Part shown: piece after piece, positions 1 to 5,190 of the stretch
Layout: every line of letters starts with the position of its first letter
How positions within the stretch are numbered: position 1 is the stretch's first letter
Assembly: GCA_030630445.1 (NCBI GenBank)
Contig: DAOVNC010000266.1
Location: 1 to 5,190, forward strand
Length of the DNA: 5,190 nt
Reading direction: 5' to 3'
Source: Kiritimatiellales bacterium
GTDB taxonomy: Bacteria; Verrucomicrobiota; Kiritimatiellia; Kiritimatiellales; Pontiellaceae
Notes under the pieces: generated by a model
What the model saw: only the letters and a program-made list of their open reading frames with translations
Databases searched by the model: none
What the model was told of the DNA's origin: nothing
Position numbers and translations under genes: made by a program

Positions 1-406
1 CGACGAGCACATGTACGCCCCGACGCACGGCCTTGACCTGCGGGTTCTGCCCCACCCCGCCAAAGATAACGGTGTGGGTTGTTTTGGTATGCTTGCCATA
101 CTTCGCGACGCTATCGCCAATCTGCGCGGCAAGCTCGCGCGTTGGCGCAAGGATGAGCACCAGCGGTTTCCCGGACACCGGGCGTTTCTTGCCGATGGCC
201 AGATACTGGAGGATCGGCAGCGTGAACGCGGCCGTCTTTCCGGTTCCCGTTTGCGCGCAGCCAATCATGTCGCGCCCCTTGAGCAGCGACGGAATCGATT
301 GCTCCTGAATCGGTGAGGGTGTGGTATATCCCGCCTCGGATACCGCGCGGCCAATTTCAGGCAGCAGCAATCCGAAGACGCCATTGGAGTCGTTTTCTTT
401 CTTCAT
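1..406 (-). CDS. DEAD-box ATP-dependent RNA helicase, RhlE-like (N-terminal part, runs off left edge)
   Basis: Reading the minus strand from the ATG at 406-404 gives 135 open codons up to the window edge. The protein matches the first half of helicase domain 1 of DEAD-box RNA helicases, which use ATP to unwind short RNA duplexes in ribosome assembly and mRNA turnover. In order I see a Q motif around residues 27-39 (GYTTPSPIQEQSIP), Walker A/motif I AQTGTGKT at 51-58, motif Ia PTREL at 88-92 with AAQI following, and the GG motif in FGGVGQNPQ at 115-123. The TPGR and DEAD motifs and all of domain 2 lie outside the window. The short N-terminus and the FGGVGQNPQ block favour the RhlE subfamily over DeaD/CsdA or SrmB, but the C-terminus that would settle this is missing. 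The start is supported by AGGA at 416-413, six bases upstream of the ATG. It is divergent from the TPR gene and appears to have its own promoter and a leader of about 100 nt. Confidence 0.93.
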   Translation of the reverse strand, partial: MKKENDSNGVFGLLLPEIGRAVSEAGYTTPSPIQEQSIPSLLKGRDMIGCAQTGTGKTAAFTLPILQYLAIGKKRPVSGKPLVLILAPTRELAAQIGDSVAKYGKHTKTTHTVIFGGVGQNPQVKAVRRGVHVLV

Positions 407-418
407 TTGTTTTCCTAT

Positions 419-452
419 CCGGCGAATTAAATATTTTTCTGCTCGCCGCCGG
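419..452 (-). promoter_or_regulatory. Inverted repeat next to the helicase ribosome binding site
   Basis: CCGGCG (452-447 on the minus strand) and CGCCGG (424-419) are perfect reverse complements separated by 22 A/T-rich bases. The right arm ends three bases before the AGGA ribosome binding site (416-413). In the mRNA this could make a small GC-rich hairpin just upstream of the Shine-Dalgarno sequence. A regulatory role is inference; a 6-bp stem with a large loop may be chance. Confidence 0.25.
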
Positions 453-460
453 TGGAGTGA

Positions 461-495
461 AGAAAAAGGAGGACGTTGCAGAAAGCAACACGTCC
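461..495 (-). promoter_or_regulatory. Hairpin plus T-run in the helicase leader, possible attenuator
   Basis: In the helicase leader, read on the minus strand, a 9-bp stem forms between the arms at 495-485 (GGACGTGTTGC, with a two-base bulge) and 479-471 (GCAACGTCC), closed by a five-base loop. Three bases after the stem comes a T-run (467-463). This has the shape of a weak rho-independent terminator lying between the proposed transcription start and the helicase ATG. It could act as an attenuator or as a stabilising 5' leader structure. The bulge and the C/T-rich rather than pure T tail make strong termination doubtful. Confidence 0.35.
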
Positions 496-496
496 G

Positions 497-525
497 TTGA
501 TTAATTAAAGGGGGTCTTTTATAGA
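497..525 (+). promoter_or_regulatory. Candidate promoter for the TPR gene, overlapping the divergent helicase promoter
   Basis: On the plus strand TTGATT (497-502) is followed after exactly 17 bases by TATAGA (520-525). Each hexamer matches four of six consensus positions. Transcription would start near 532, giving a leader of about 25 nt to the ATG at 557 or about 80 nt to the ATG at 614. The -10 region shares bases with the -10 of the opposing helicase promoter, so the two could compete. The match is modest, and the A/T-rich tract would produce weak hits by chance. Confidence 0.3.
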
Positions 526-544
526 CAACCCCCGTCGCTGTCAA
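518..544 (-). promoter_or_regulatory. Candidate sigma-70 promoter for the helicase gene
   Basis: On the minus strand there is a perfect -35 box TTGACA (544-539) and a -10 box TATAAA (523-518, five of six matches to consensus). The 15-base spacer is shorter than the ideal 17. Transcription would start near position 510, giving a leader of about 100 nt before the helicase ATG at 406. The short spacer and the G-run in it are the weak points. This is inferred from sequence only. Confidence 0.5.
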
Positions 545-556
545 GCGGGTTCGTTA

Positions 557-1483
557 ATGCATAAAAGCACTTTCCCCTTTTCTTTGAGGAGATTACCCAT
601 AACATGTCCCACCATGCGAATGTCTTCCCATGTCAAAGCAACCTGCCTAGTTGCTGCAACCCTCCTTCCAATCCATTCCGGATTGGCCCAAACAGCCATA
701 GACTGCCTTAAGGAGGGCCGCGAACACCGGCTTGCGGGGGAATGCCGCGAAGCCATTGAGTGCCACAAAAAAGCCATTGAGCTAGATCCCTTCAACGCAT
801 GCGCCTACCACAACCAAGGCCGATGTCTCCAGGACCTGAAAAACTATCCAGAGGCCTTGGCATGCTATGACAAATCCATTGATCTGGTTTGCCTCCATGT
901 GGATTCCGTTTATGCTGCCCGCGCCCAACTGCATCTACGCAAGGGTGACTTCGAAAAAGCGATTGCAGATGCCGATGTGGCCATTGCGATGATGAAGGAA
1001 GATGCGCCGAAACGCTACGATACGCGTGGACGGGCTCTATATCAACAAGGCAAGCTGCAGTTGGCACATGATGACTTTACCGAAGCGCTCAAGCTCAGCC
1101 CTACCTTCTTTTCATCACTGGTATTCCGCGCAAGAACAAACCTCAAACTTGGGCGGAAGAAAGACGCGCTATCCGACCTGATCCGTGCACATCAACTCTT
1201 GGGCACCCACAAGGGTCTGGAAATCCACATCCTCTTTTCGATAACTTGGATCGTGGTTCCTTGCGTGATTCTTCTAAAACACCGCATACCGGATTGGTAT
1301 AGGGCGCAATCCGAAAAGCAATATGCCCCGTTCATTAAAATGCGGATTTGCAGCGAGGAGTTTGCCCAAAAATGCGTGCGCTTCGAAACCGGCAAAGGAG
1401 GCACCATGCTACTGGTCGGTTTATGGATTGCCTTGGTAGGAGCCCTCTTCTTCATCTTCACGATCCCGCTCTTCATTGCCTAG
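557..1483 (+). CDS. Exported/membrane tetratricopeptide-repeat (TPR) protein with two C-terminal transmembrane segments, function unknown
   Basis: An open frame of 308 codons ends in TAG. Residues 27-45 are hydrophobic and end in GLAQ, like a signal peptide with cleavage after Ala-44. This fits better if translation begins at the in-frame ATG at 614 (MRMSSHVK...), although neither ATG has a well-placed Shine-Dalgarno sequence. Five TPR units of about 34 residues follow, at roughly 46-79, 80-113, 115-148, 149-182 and 183-216. They show the usual helix signature (for example 'AYHNQGRCLQDLKNYPEAL', then 'KSIDL'). The C-terminus has a hydrophobic segment at about 222-240, a charged stretch of about 40 residues with four Arg/Lys-rich turns, and a second hydrophobic segment at 283-307 ending the protein. 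TPRs mediate protein-protein contacts, so the likely picture is a periplasm-facing scaffold anchored in the membrane. I recognise no catalytic domain and no specific family. It is divergent from the helicase and convergent with the GH4 gene, so the context gives no functional clue. Confidence 0.82.
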   Translation: MHKSTFPFSLRRLPITCPTMRMSSHVKATCLVAATLLPIHSGLAQTAIDCLKEGREHRLAGECREAIECHKKAIELDPFNACAYHNQGRCLQDLKNYPEALACYDKSIDLVCLHVDSVYAARAQLHLRKGDFEKAIADADVAIAMMKEDAPKRYDTRGRALYQQGKLQLAHDDFTEALKLSPTFFSSLVFRARTNLKLGRKKDALSDLIRAHQLLGTHKGLEIHILFSITWIVVPCVILLKHRIPDWYRAQSEKQYAPFIKMRICSEEFAQKCVRFETGKGGTMLLVGLWIALVGALFFIFTIPLFIA

Positions 1484-1573
1484 CAGCCTGCCGGAGTTAA
1501 ATATCGAGACTCACAGGAATGGTTGATGGCCGCAAAAGAGCGCCCGAATCTCCGCCATTTATCCGCCGGATCT

Positions 1574-2914
1574 CTAGCGATAGCGGGGAATCCAGTCGCC
1601 GTGGGCCTTGAACATATCCGTCACCAGTGCGCGGATCTGGTCGAGCGGGAGTTCGGCGGAGAGATGCGGGTCGAGATAGGCCGCCTGGAAAACCTTCTCC
1701 TTGTTTTTCTCCAGCGCAGCCTCGACGACCAGCTGGTGTACATTGATGTGCGTTCGGTTGAGCGCAGCCAGCTGGGACGGCAGCTCACCGACAAAGCACC
1801 CTTGCACCCCGTTCCGGTCCACCATGCACGGCACTTCCACTACCGCGTTGGCCGGTAGGTTGGAAATCAATCCGTTGTTGAGGATGTTCCCGCCAATGCG
1901 CGTGGGCACATCGGTTTCCATTGCCTCCATGATCCAACTGGCATATTCGCTGGAACGCTTGTGGGAAATCTTCTTGCTGCCGAGCAACGTTTCTCGCTGT
2001 TTTTCCCATGCGGCAATCTGCGCAATGCAGCGACGCGGGTATTCATCGAGCGGAATATTGAACTCTTCGATCAGTCCGGGGAATTGCGCCTTGATCCAGT
2101 AGGGATAATATTCGGCGGCATGCTCGGACGACTCGGTGATGTAGTGACCAAAATGACGCATCATATCCAGTCGGATCATATCGCCGAATTTTTTAGCTCC
2201 CTTTTTACGGGCAGCTTTCACCTTGGCGGCGGCCAGCTTCTTGATCTGCGGATACAGGTCTTTCCTTCCATCGGAAATTTCCAGCAGCCAGCCCATGTGG
2301 TTGATCCCGGCAATCTGCCAACGTAGTTTCGGAAAACCAGAGGGATCAAGATCAACATCCTTCAGCAGGGTTTCAGCACAAACCTGCACCGAGTGGCAGA
2401 GGCCGATGGTCTTGACATTCGTCCCTTGGAGCATGGCTCCGGTCAGAATCGACATGGGGTTGGTATAGTTGAGCAACCACGCATTCGGGCAAACCGCCTC
2501 CATGTCCGCCGCAAAATCGAGCATCACTGGAGCGGTGCGTAGCGCACGGAAAATACCGCCAATGCCAATGGTGTCGGCAATGGTTTGCCGCAATCCACAT
2601 TTTTTGGGGATCTCGAAATCGGTGACCGTACAGGGTTCGTACCCGCCGACCTGAATGGCGTTGACGACATAATCAGCGCCTTTGAGCGCCGCCTTCCGCC
2701 GGTTCGTCCCGAGATGCGACGTGATTTTGGCTCGCCCCTTGTTGATGCTATCGTTCAACCGGTCGAGTAGCAACCGCGACTCCTTCAGCCGCTTCGCATC
2801 AATGTCGTAGAGTGCAATATGCGCATCCTGCAGCGCCTTTGACCGCATGCAGTCGCCCAGCACGTTTTTTGCGAATATCGTGCTTCCCGCACCCATGAAT
2901 GTGATTTTAGCCAT
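1574..2914 (-). CDS. Glycoside hydrolase family 4 enzyme, probable alpha-galactosidase (MelA-like)
   Basis: This complete 446-residue protein (ATG at 2914, TAG at 1576-1574) is close in length to E. coli MelA (about 450). GH4 enzymes are cytoplasmic. They bind NAD+ and a divalent metal, usually Mn2+, and cleave glycosides by a redox-elimination route. The N-terminal Rossmann fold has the dinucleotide signature FMGAGSTIFAKNVLGD (6-21). Further family blocks are RQTIADTIGIGGIFRALRT (109-127, with the candidate acid Asp-114), NYTNPM (149-154), GLCHSVQ (171-177), AGINHMGW (202-209), TESSEHAAEY (260-269) and a Gly/Asn-rich GGNILNNGLISNLP (341-354). Cys-173 and His-206 are the expected metal ligands, and Tyr-269 is a plausible catalytic base. 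In GH4 the residues after the metal-binding Cys track specificity: CHSV is the alpha-galactosidase type, while CN/CD-x-P marks phospho-glycosidases and CHE or CHG marks glucosidases or glucuronidases. The ribosome binding site is weak (GAG about 12 bases upstream). A terminator and a candidate promoter separate it from the upstream gene. No transporter or regulator lies in the window, so the natural substrate is unknown. Confidence 0.93.
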   Translation of the reverse strand: MAKITFMGAGSTIFAKNVLGDCMRSKALQDAHIALYDIDAKRLKESRLLLDRLNDSINKGRAKITSHLGTNRRKAALKGADYVVNAIQVGGYEPCTVTDFEIPKKCGLRQTIADTIGIGGIFRALRTAPVMLDFAADMEAVCPNAWLLNYTNPMSILTGAMLQGTNVKTIGLCHSVQVCAETLLKDVDLDPSGFPKLRWQIAGINHMGWLLEISDGRKDLYPQIKKLAAAKVKAARKKGAKKFGDMIRLDMMRHFGHYITESSEHAAEYYPYWIKAQFPGLIEEFNIPLDEYPRRCIAQIAAWEKQRETLLGSKKISHKRSSEYASWIMEAMETDVPTRIGGNILNNGLISNLPANAVVEVPCMVDRNGVQGCFVGELPSQLAALNRTHINVHQLVVEAALEKNKEKVFQAAYLDPHLSAELPLDQIRALVTDMFKAHGDWIPRYR

Positions 2915-3009
2915 ATCTGTTTTCTCAATTTAAAATGGATTTCTGCTGACCTCTCCAGCTACGCATTCACAACACACGACAGATGTACCCAGAGAACGAA
3001 CTACTGCTG

Positions 3010-3039
3010 TTTATCCCGTTTCTCCGGCCAGTCTGTCAA
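3010..3039 (-). promoter_or_regulatory. Candidate sigma-70 promoter for the GH4 gene
   Basis: On the minus strand a perfect TTGACA (3039-3034) is followed after 18 bases by GATAAA (3015-3010, four of six consensus matches). Transcription would start near 3003, giving a leader of about 90 nt before the GH4 ATG at 2914. It lies just downstream of the terminator of the preceding gene, as expected for an independent unit. This rests on sequence match only. Confidence 0.42.
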
Positions 3040-3076
3040 AGAGGTATTACAACTATCCTACAATCTGGAGAGGCAC

Positions 3077-3116
3077 AAAAAACCCGGAGGGTCGGGATGA
3101 TTACCGACCTTCCGGG
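3077..3116 (-). terminator. Strong rho-independent terminator of the modular-protein gene
   Basis: Read on the minus strand, arms CCCGGAAGGTCGG (3116-3104) and CCGACCCTCCGGG (3095-3083) form a 13-bp GC-rich stem with one A-C mismatch. An eight-base loop (3103-3096) closes it, and six T residues (3082-3077) follow directly. The stem begins 31 bases after the TAA at 3150-3148. Stem length, GC content and T-run make this the clearest regulatory element in the window. On the plus strand no T-run follows the stem, so it acts in one direction. Confidence 0.9.
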
Positions 3117-3147
3117 CGTCCGTGAATACTGGTGTTACAGAAACCGG

Positions 3148-5190
3148 TTATTCCGTGATGACACGATAGAAGGTTTGGTCTGGACCGATGGCGTTAGTGA
3201 TGGTGATTTCGCCGCCGGTTCCAGCGATACTCGACATAAACGGTTTCCAGTTCCCACTGATGATCAGGTTGGAGTTGGTTTCCACAGTGTAGGATGCTCC
3301 GATGTCGCTACCCCACGTGATTGCCATCTCAGTGCCGCCGGAAACGGGGCCCGAAGAACCCGAAATGGTGGCGGCGTTTCTTGGATAGGCCGCTAGCAGG
3401 ATGCCATCATAGATCGCATAACAGCCGAGACCATCCATGTTGCTCTGATACACCTCCAGGGTGTAGGTACCGGCACCAATGGTCGTTCCGGTCAGATCAA
3501 AGTCCACGGTGTGGTAGGCCGGTCCGATGGAATAATCCTCGGTGGTCGTTCCTGTTACCGGTGCCCCCAGCGTTCCCCCGCTCAGGGAGTACGTGAGATC
3601 GGTAGTGTAGTAATGGTCCGTCAATCCAGTATTGTTGCTGATGCCGGAGAGAATCTTCAGGATCGCCAACTTCTGCTGGGTGCCTGTAGTAAAGGTCAGG
3701 CTGAAGCCGCGCTGGGGTGACGTATCCAGATTGAGGTTCCGGCTGATATAGACGGCGTCGCCATTGGCATAGGTGGCCGTCCCGCCCTGCGTTTGCGCAA
3801 ATCCACCGGAGGTGGTGCTGATGGCGGTCAGGTCGGAAATCGCAGTAACCGAGGCATCCGTGGTCCAATCCGTTATGCCCAAGGTGGCGAACCCCAACTC
3901 GTTGTCTGTACTGCCTGCAAAAACATAGGCTCCGGTGTTTCCGTCGAAGGAGGAACTAAAGAGCACCGGGGACTCATGCAGGGTGATTTCGATCGATTCG
4001 GTAGAGGAGCCGTTAACATTGCTTGCTGTGAGCGTATAGGTGGCGCTGGCACTGATGACGATCTGGGTGGAGGTTATGCCCGTGACATCACCAATCCCCT
4101 GGTCGATGCCGAGCACGGTCGCGTCATCAACCTGCCAGGACAGCGTGACCTCCGGGGAATCAGGGAAGACATGCAGACTCGTGGAAGTGAAGGACTGAAT
4201 CACCGGAGGTGTAGTAATCAGGGTGACTGTCACCGACGCAGTATCGGTTCCGTGGATATTGGTTGCCGTGAGGGTATAGGTGGCGTCGACGCTGACCACG
4301 ACCTGTGTGGAAGTCAATCCCGTGACATCGCCAATGCCTTGGTCAATGCTGAGCGTCGTCGCCTCATCAACCTGCCAAGACAGCGTGACTTCCGAGCCGG
4401 CCAAAACGTTCGTGCTGCTGATGGTAAAGGATTGGACAACCGGAGGTGTCGAAATCAGGGAGACTGCCACCGATGCGGTATTGGTGGTTCCGCCACCGAT
4501 TGCCATAAGCGTATAGGTGGTGGCGGCATTGACCACGACCTGGGTGGAAGTCAATCCTGTGACATCGCCAATGCCCTGGTCGATGCTAAGGGTATCGGCA
4601 AAAGGAGCCTGCCATGAAAGCGTAACCGTGCTGCCGGCAACGACGCTCGTTTGATCGCTGGAAAAGTCCTGAATGAGTGATGTGTTAACAATTTCGATAC
4701 CGGTGATACCGCCCTTGCCGGGAGCAGTGAGATTGTCAAGAATCGTGAAGCTCGAAGCGGTTAATCCGCTAGCAACCATGTAGTTCCCGACGTCGGCGTC
4801 GGCACTGGTTTGAATGAAACTTCCCTGCCATGCGGCAGTCGCCTGTTCTTTGCCGGATACGGCGGTGCCGCCTACTAAAAACCGGTGTGTCCGCGTGTGG
4901 TTGTCCGTTCCAAAATAGACGTAGACATCATAGCCTTGAGCGGTGTACTCGGTACCCAGCCCCGAAATAGAGAAGCTGTCGCCAGTGCCTCCAATACGGA
5001 TGGCACGCCTCATCATCTCGGAATTCTGGGTGGCGTCCTGAAAACCGCTGGCATCCGAGGTAGCCGTAAAGTTATAGCCCGATACAAAGTCTATGGTTGC
5101 CGATCCGGCGACCCCGTCAATATCGACAGCGGTTGCCGAGGCTCCCAAGTCGACCCAACTGTCCGCCTGGATCCCATTTAAACCCACGAC
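3148..5190 (-). CDS. Large modular beta-rich protein with three Ig-like repeats, probably exported (5' end beyond window)
   Basis: The minus-strand frame is open from the right edge to TAA at 3150-3148, giving 680 codons. The GTG at 5187 is the first possible start inside the window, but the frame continues through it. No signal peptide or ribosome binding site is visible, so the true start lies upstream. Residues are numbered from that GTG. Residues 1-170 form a beta-rich module with GYDVYVYFGTDNHTRTHRF at 85-103 and closing on GITGIEIVN. Residues 171-405 hold three tandem Ig-like units with the core SIDQGIGDVTGLTSTQVVV. Residues 408-602 form a second beta-sandwich-like module of unknown type. 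Residues 605-679 are a C-terminal domain with ITW, SYTVETNSNL, GNWKPF and FYRVITE, a pattern I associate with PVC-group secreted proteins. Composition is Thr/Ser/Gly-rich with one Cys (589), as in exported adhesin-like or polysaccharide-binding proteins. No catalytic motif, LPXTG, PEP-CTERM tail or transmembrane anchor is visible. The missing N-terminus could carry an enzyme domain, so the overall function is open. Confidence 0.85.
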   Translation of the reverse strand, partial: VVGLNGIQADSWVDLGASATAVDIDGVAGSATIDFVSGYNFTATSDASGFQDATQNSEMMRRAIRIGGTGDSFSISGLGTEYTAQGYDVYVYFGTDNHTRTHRFLVGGTAVSGKEQATAAWQGSFIQTSADADVGNYMVASGLTASSFTILDNLTAPGKGGITGIEIVNTSLIQDFSSDQTSVVAGSTVTLSWQAPFADTLSIDQGIGDVTGLTSTQVVVNAATTYTLMAIGGGTTNTASVAVSLISTPPVVQSFTISSTNVLAGSEVTLSWQVDEATTLSIDQGIGDVTGLTSTQVVVSVDATYTLTATNIHGTDTASVTVTLITTPPVIQSFTSTSLHVFPDSPEVTLSWQVDDATVLGIDQGIGDVTGITSTQIVISASATYTLTASNVNGSSTESIEITLHESPVLFSSSFDGNTGAYVFAGSTDNELGFATLGITDWTTDASVTAISDLTAISTTSGGFAQTQGGTATYANGDAVYISRNLNLDTSPQRGFSLTFTTGTQQKLAILKILSGISNNTGLTDHYYTTDLTYSLSGGTLGAPVTGTTTEDYSIGPAYHTVDFDLTGTTIGAGTYTLEVYQSNMDGLGCYAIYDGILLAAYPRNAATISGSSGPVSGGTEMAITWGSDIGASYTVETNSNLIISGNWKPFMSSIAGTGGEITITNAIGPDQTFYRVITE
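3973..4677 (-). repeat. Three tandem Ig-like repeats, about 237-240 bp period
   Basis: Three copies of a 76-77-residue unit lie head to tail: 4677-4450, 4440-4213 and 4203-3973 on the minus strand, joined by short linkers containing TPPV. Each unit runs from IQDF/VQSF/IQSF through VTLSWQ, then IDQGIGDVTG (starting at residues 202, 281 and 361), then TYTL, to a final beta strand. This matches the bacterial Ig-like layout 'Sw.v..a..l.Id.GiG.V......v....TYTL.a.N..G'. The 59-base blocks at 4532-4590 and 4295-4353 differ at about five positions by eye, and the block at 4055-4113 is more diverged. Unit 3 has one extra residue before VTLSW (FPDSPEVTLSW). Such units usually act as spacers or binding modules on cell-surface proteins. 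Confidence 0.88.

Noticed and set aside
11..316. Plus-strand frames of 101 and 91 codons at the left edge
   Set aside because: Both are antisense to the helicase, whose motifs (AQTGTGKT, PTREL) are clear on the minus strand. Their products show no recognisable features.
313..504. Plus-strand frame of 63 codons spanning the helicase start and leader
   Set aside because: It overlaps the antisense of the helicase N-terminus and the leader hairpins, lacks a Shine-Dalgarno sequence, and its product resembles no protein.
604..711. Short 35-codon plus-strand frame preceded by AGGAG
   Set aside because: It overlaps the TPR signal-peptide region out of frame, its product shows no clear features, and the 12-base spacing to AGGAG is long. 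It is kept only as a question about the TPR start.
1484..1573. Possible bidirectional terminator between the convergent TPR and GH4 genes, including the palindrome ATCCGCCGGAT (1561-1571)
   Set aside because: The palindrome has a one-base centre, so it cannot form a normal hairpin, and no T-run follows on either strand. I see no other stem of useful length in these 90 bases.
2983..3396. Plus-strand frame of 137 codons across the intergenic region
   Set aside because: It reads through the strong terminator hairpin and into the antisense of the modular-protein gene, with no ribosome binding site and no protein-like pattern.
3793..4617. Plus-strand frame of 274 codons with a Cys-, Arg- and Gly-rich repeated product
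   Set aside because: It lies entirely antisense to the modular-protein gene. Its apparent repeats are the reverse of the Ig-like DNA repeats, and its product has low-complexity composition without a domain. The minus-strand frame is longer and has recognisable protein patterns.
3973..4677. The regularly spaced repeats as a CRISPR array or other non-coding repeat
   Set aside because: The period of about 237-240 bp, the intact reading frame through all copies and the Ig-like protein pattern show they are protein domain repeats.

Overview
The window looks like chromosomal DNA of a free-living bacterium, most likely of the PVC group (Kiritimatiellota/Verrucomicrobiota/Lentisphaerota). I infer this mainly from the large modular protein at the right end. 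It has tandem Ig-like modules and a C-terminal domain of the type 'ITW...YTVETNSNL...GNWKPF...FYRV', which I associate with exported proteins of that group. No marker gene confirms the assignment. Two of the four genes are cut by the window edges.

Layout: (1) 1-406, minus strand: the N-terminal 135 codons of an RhlE-type DEAD-box RNA helicase. (2) 407-556: a short divergent intergenic region with a good promoter for the helicase, a weaker overlapping promoter candidate for the gene on the right, and two possible RNA hairpins in the helicase leader. (3) 557-1483, plus strand: an exported or membrane TPR protein with two C-terminal transmembrane segments and no recognised function. (4) 1484-1573: a 90-base gap between convergent genes with no convincing terminator. 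(5) 1574-2914, minus strand: a complete glycoside hydrolase family 4 enzyme, most probably an NAD- and metal-dependent alpha-galactosidase (MelA-like). (6) 2915-3147: an intergenic region holding a strong rho-independent terminator for the gene upstream and a candidate sigma-70 promoter for the GH4 gene. (7) 3148-5190, minus strand: the C-terminal 680 codons of a large, presumably surface or exported, beta-rich modular protein with three tandem Ig-like repeats.

How they work together: the terminator at 3077-3116 and the promoter at 3010-3039 suggest that the GH4 gene is transcribed separately from the modular protein. The helicase and the TPR gene are divergent, and the TPR and GH4 genes converge. 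I therefore see four independent transcription units rather than an operon, and nothing that ties them into one pathway. A link between the modular surface protein and the galactosidase, such as polysaccharide binding and then intracellular breakdown, is possible but rests only on adjacency. I see no tRNA, rRNA, CRISPR array, insertion sequence or defence gene. I did not find a clear undescribed system. The most noteworthy items are the compact divergent regulatory region, the odd TPR membrane protein, and the nearly identical DNA blocks inside the Ig-like repeats.
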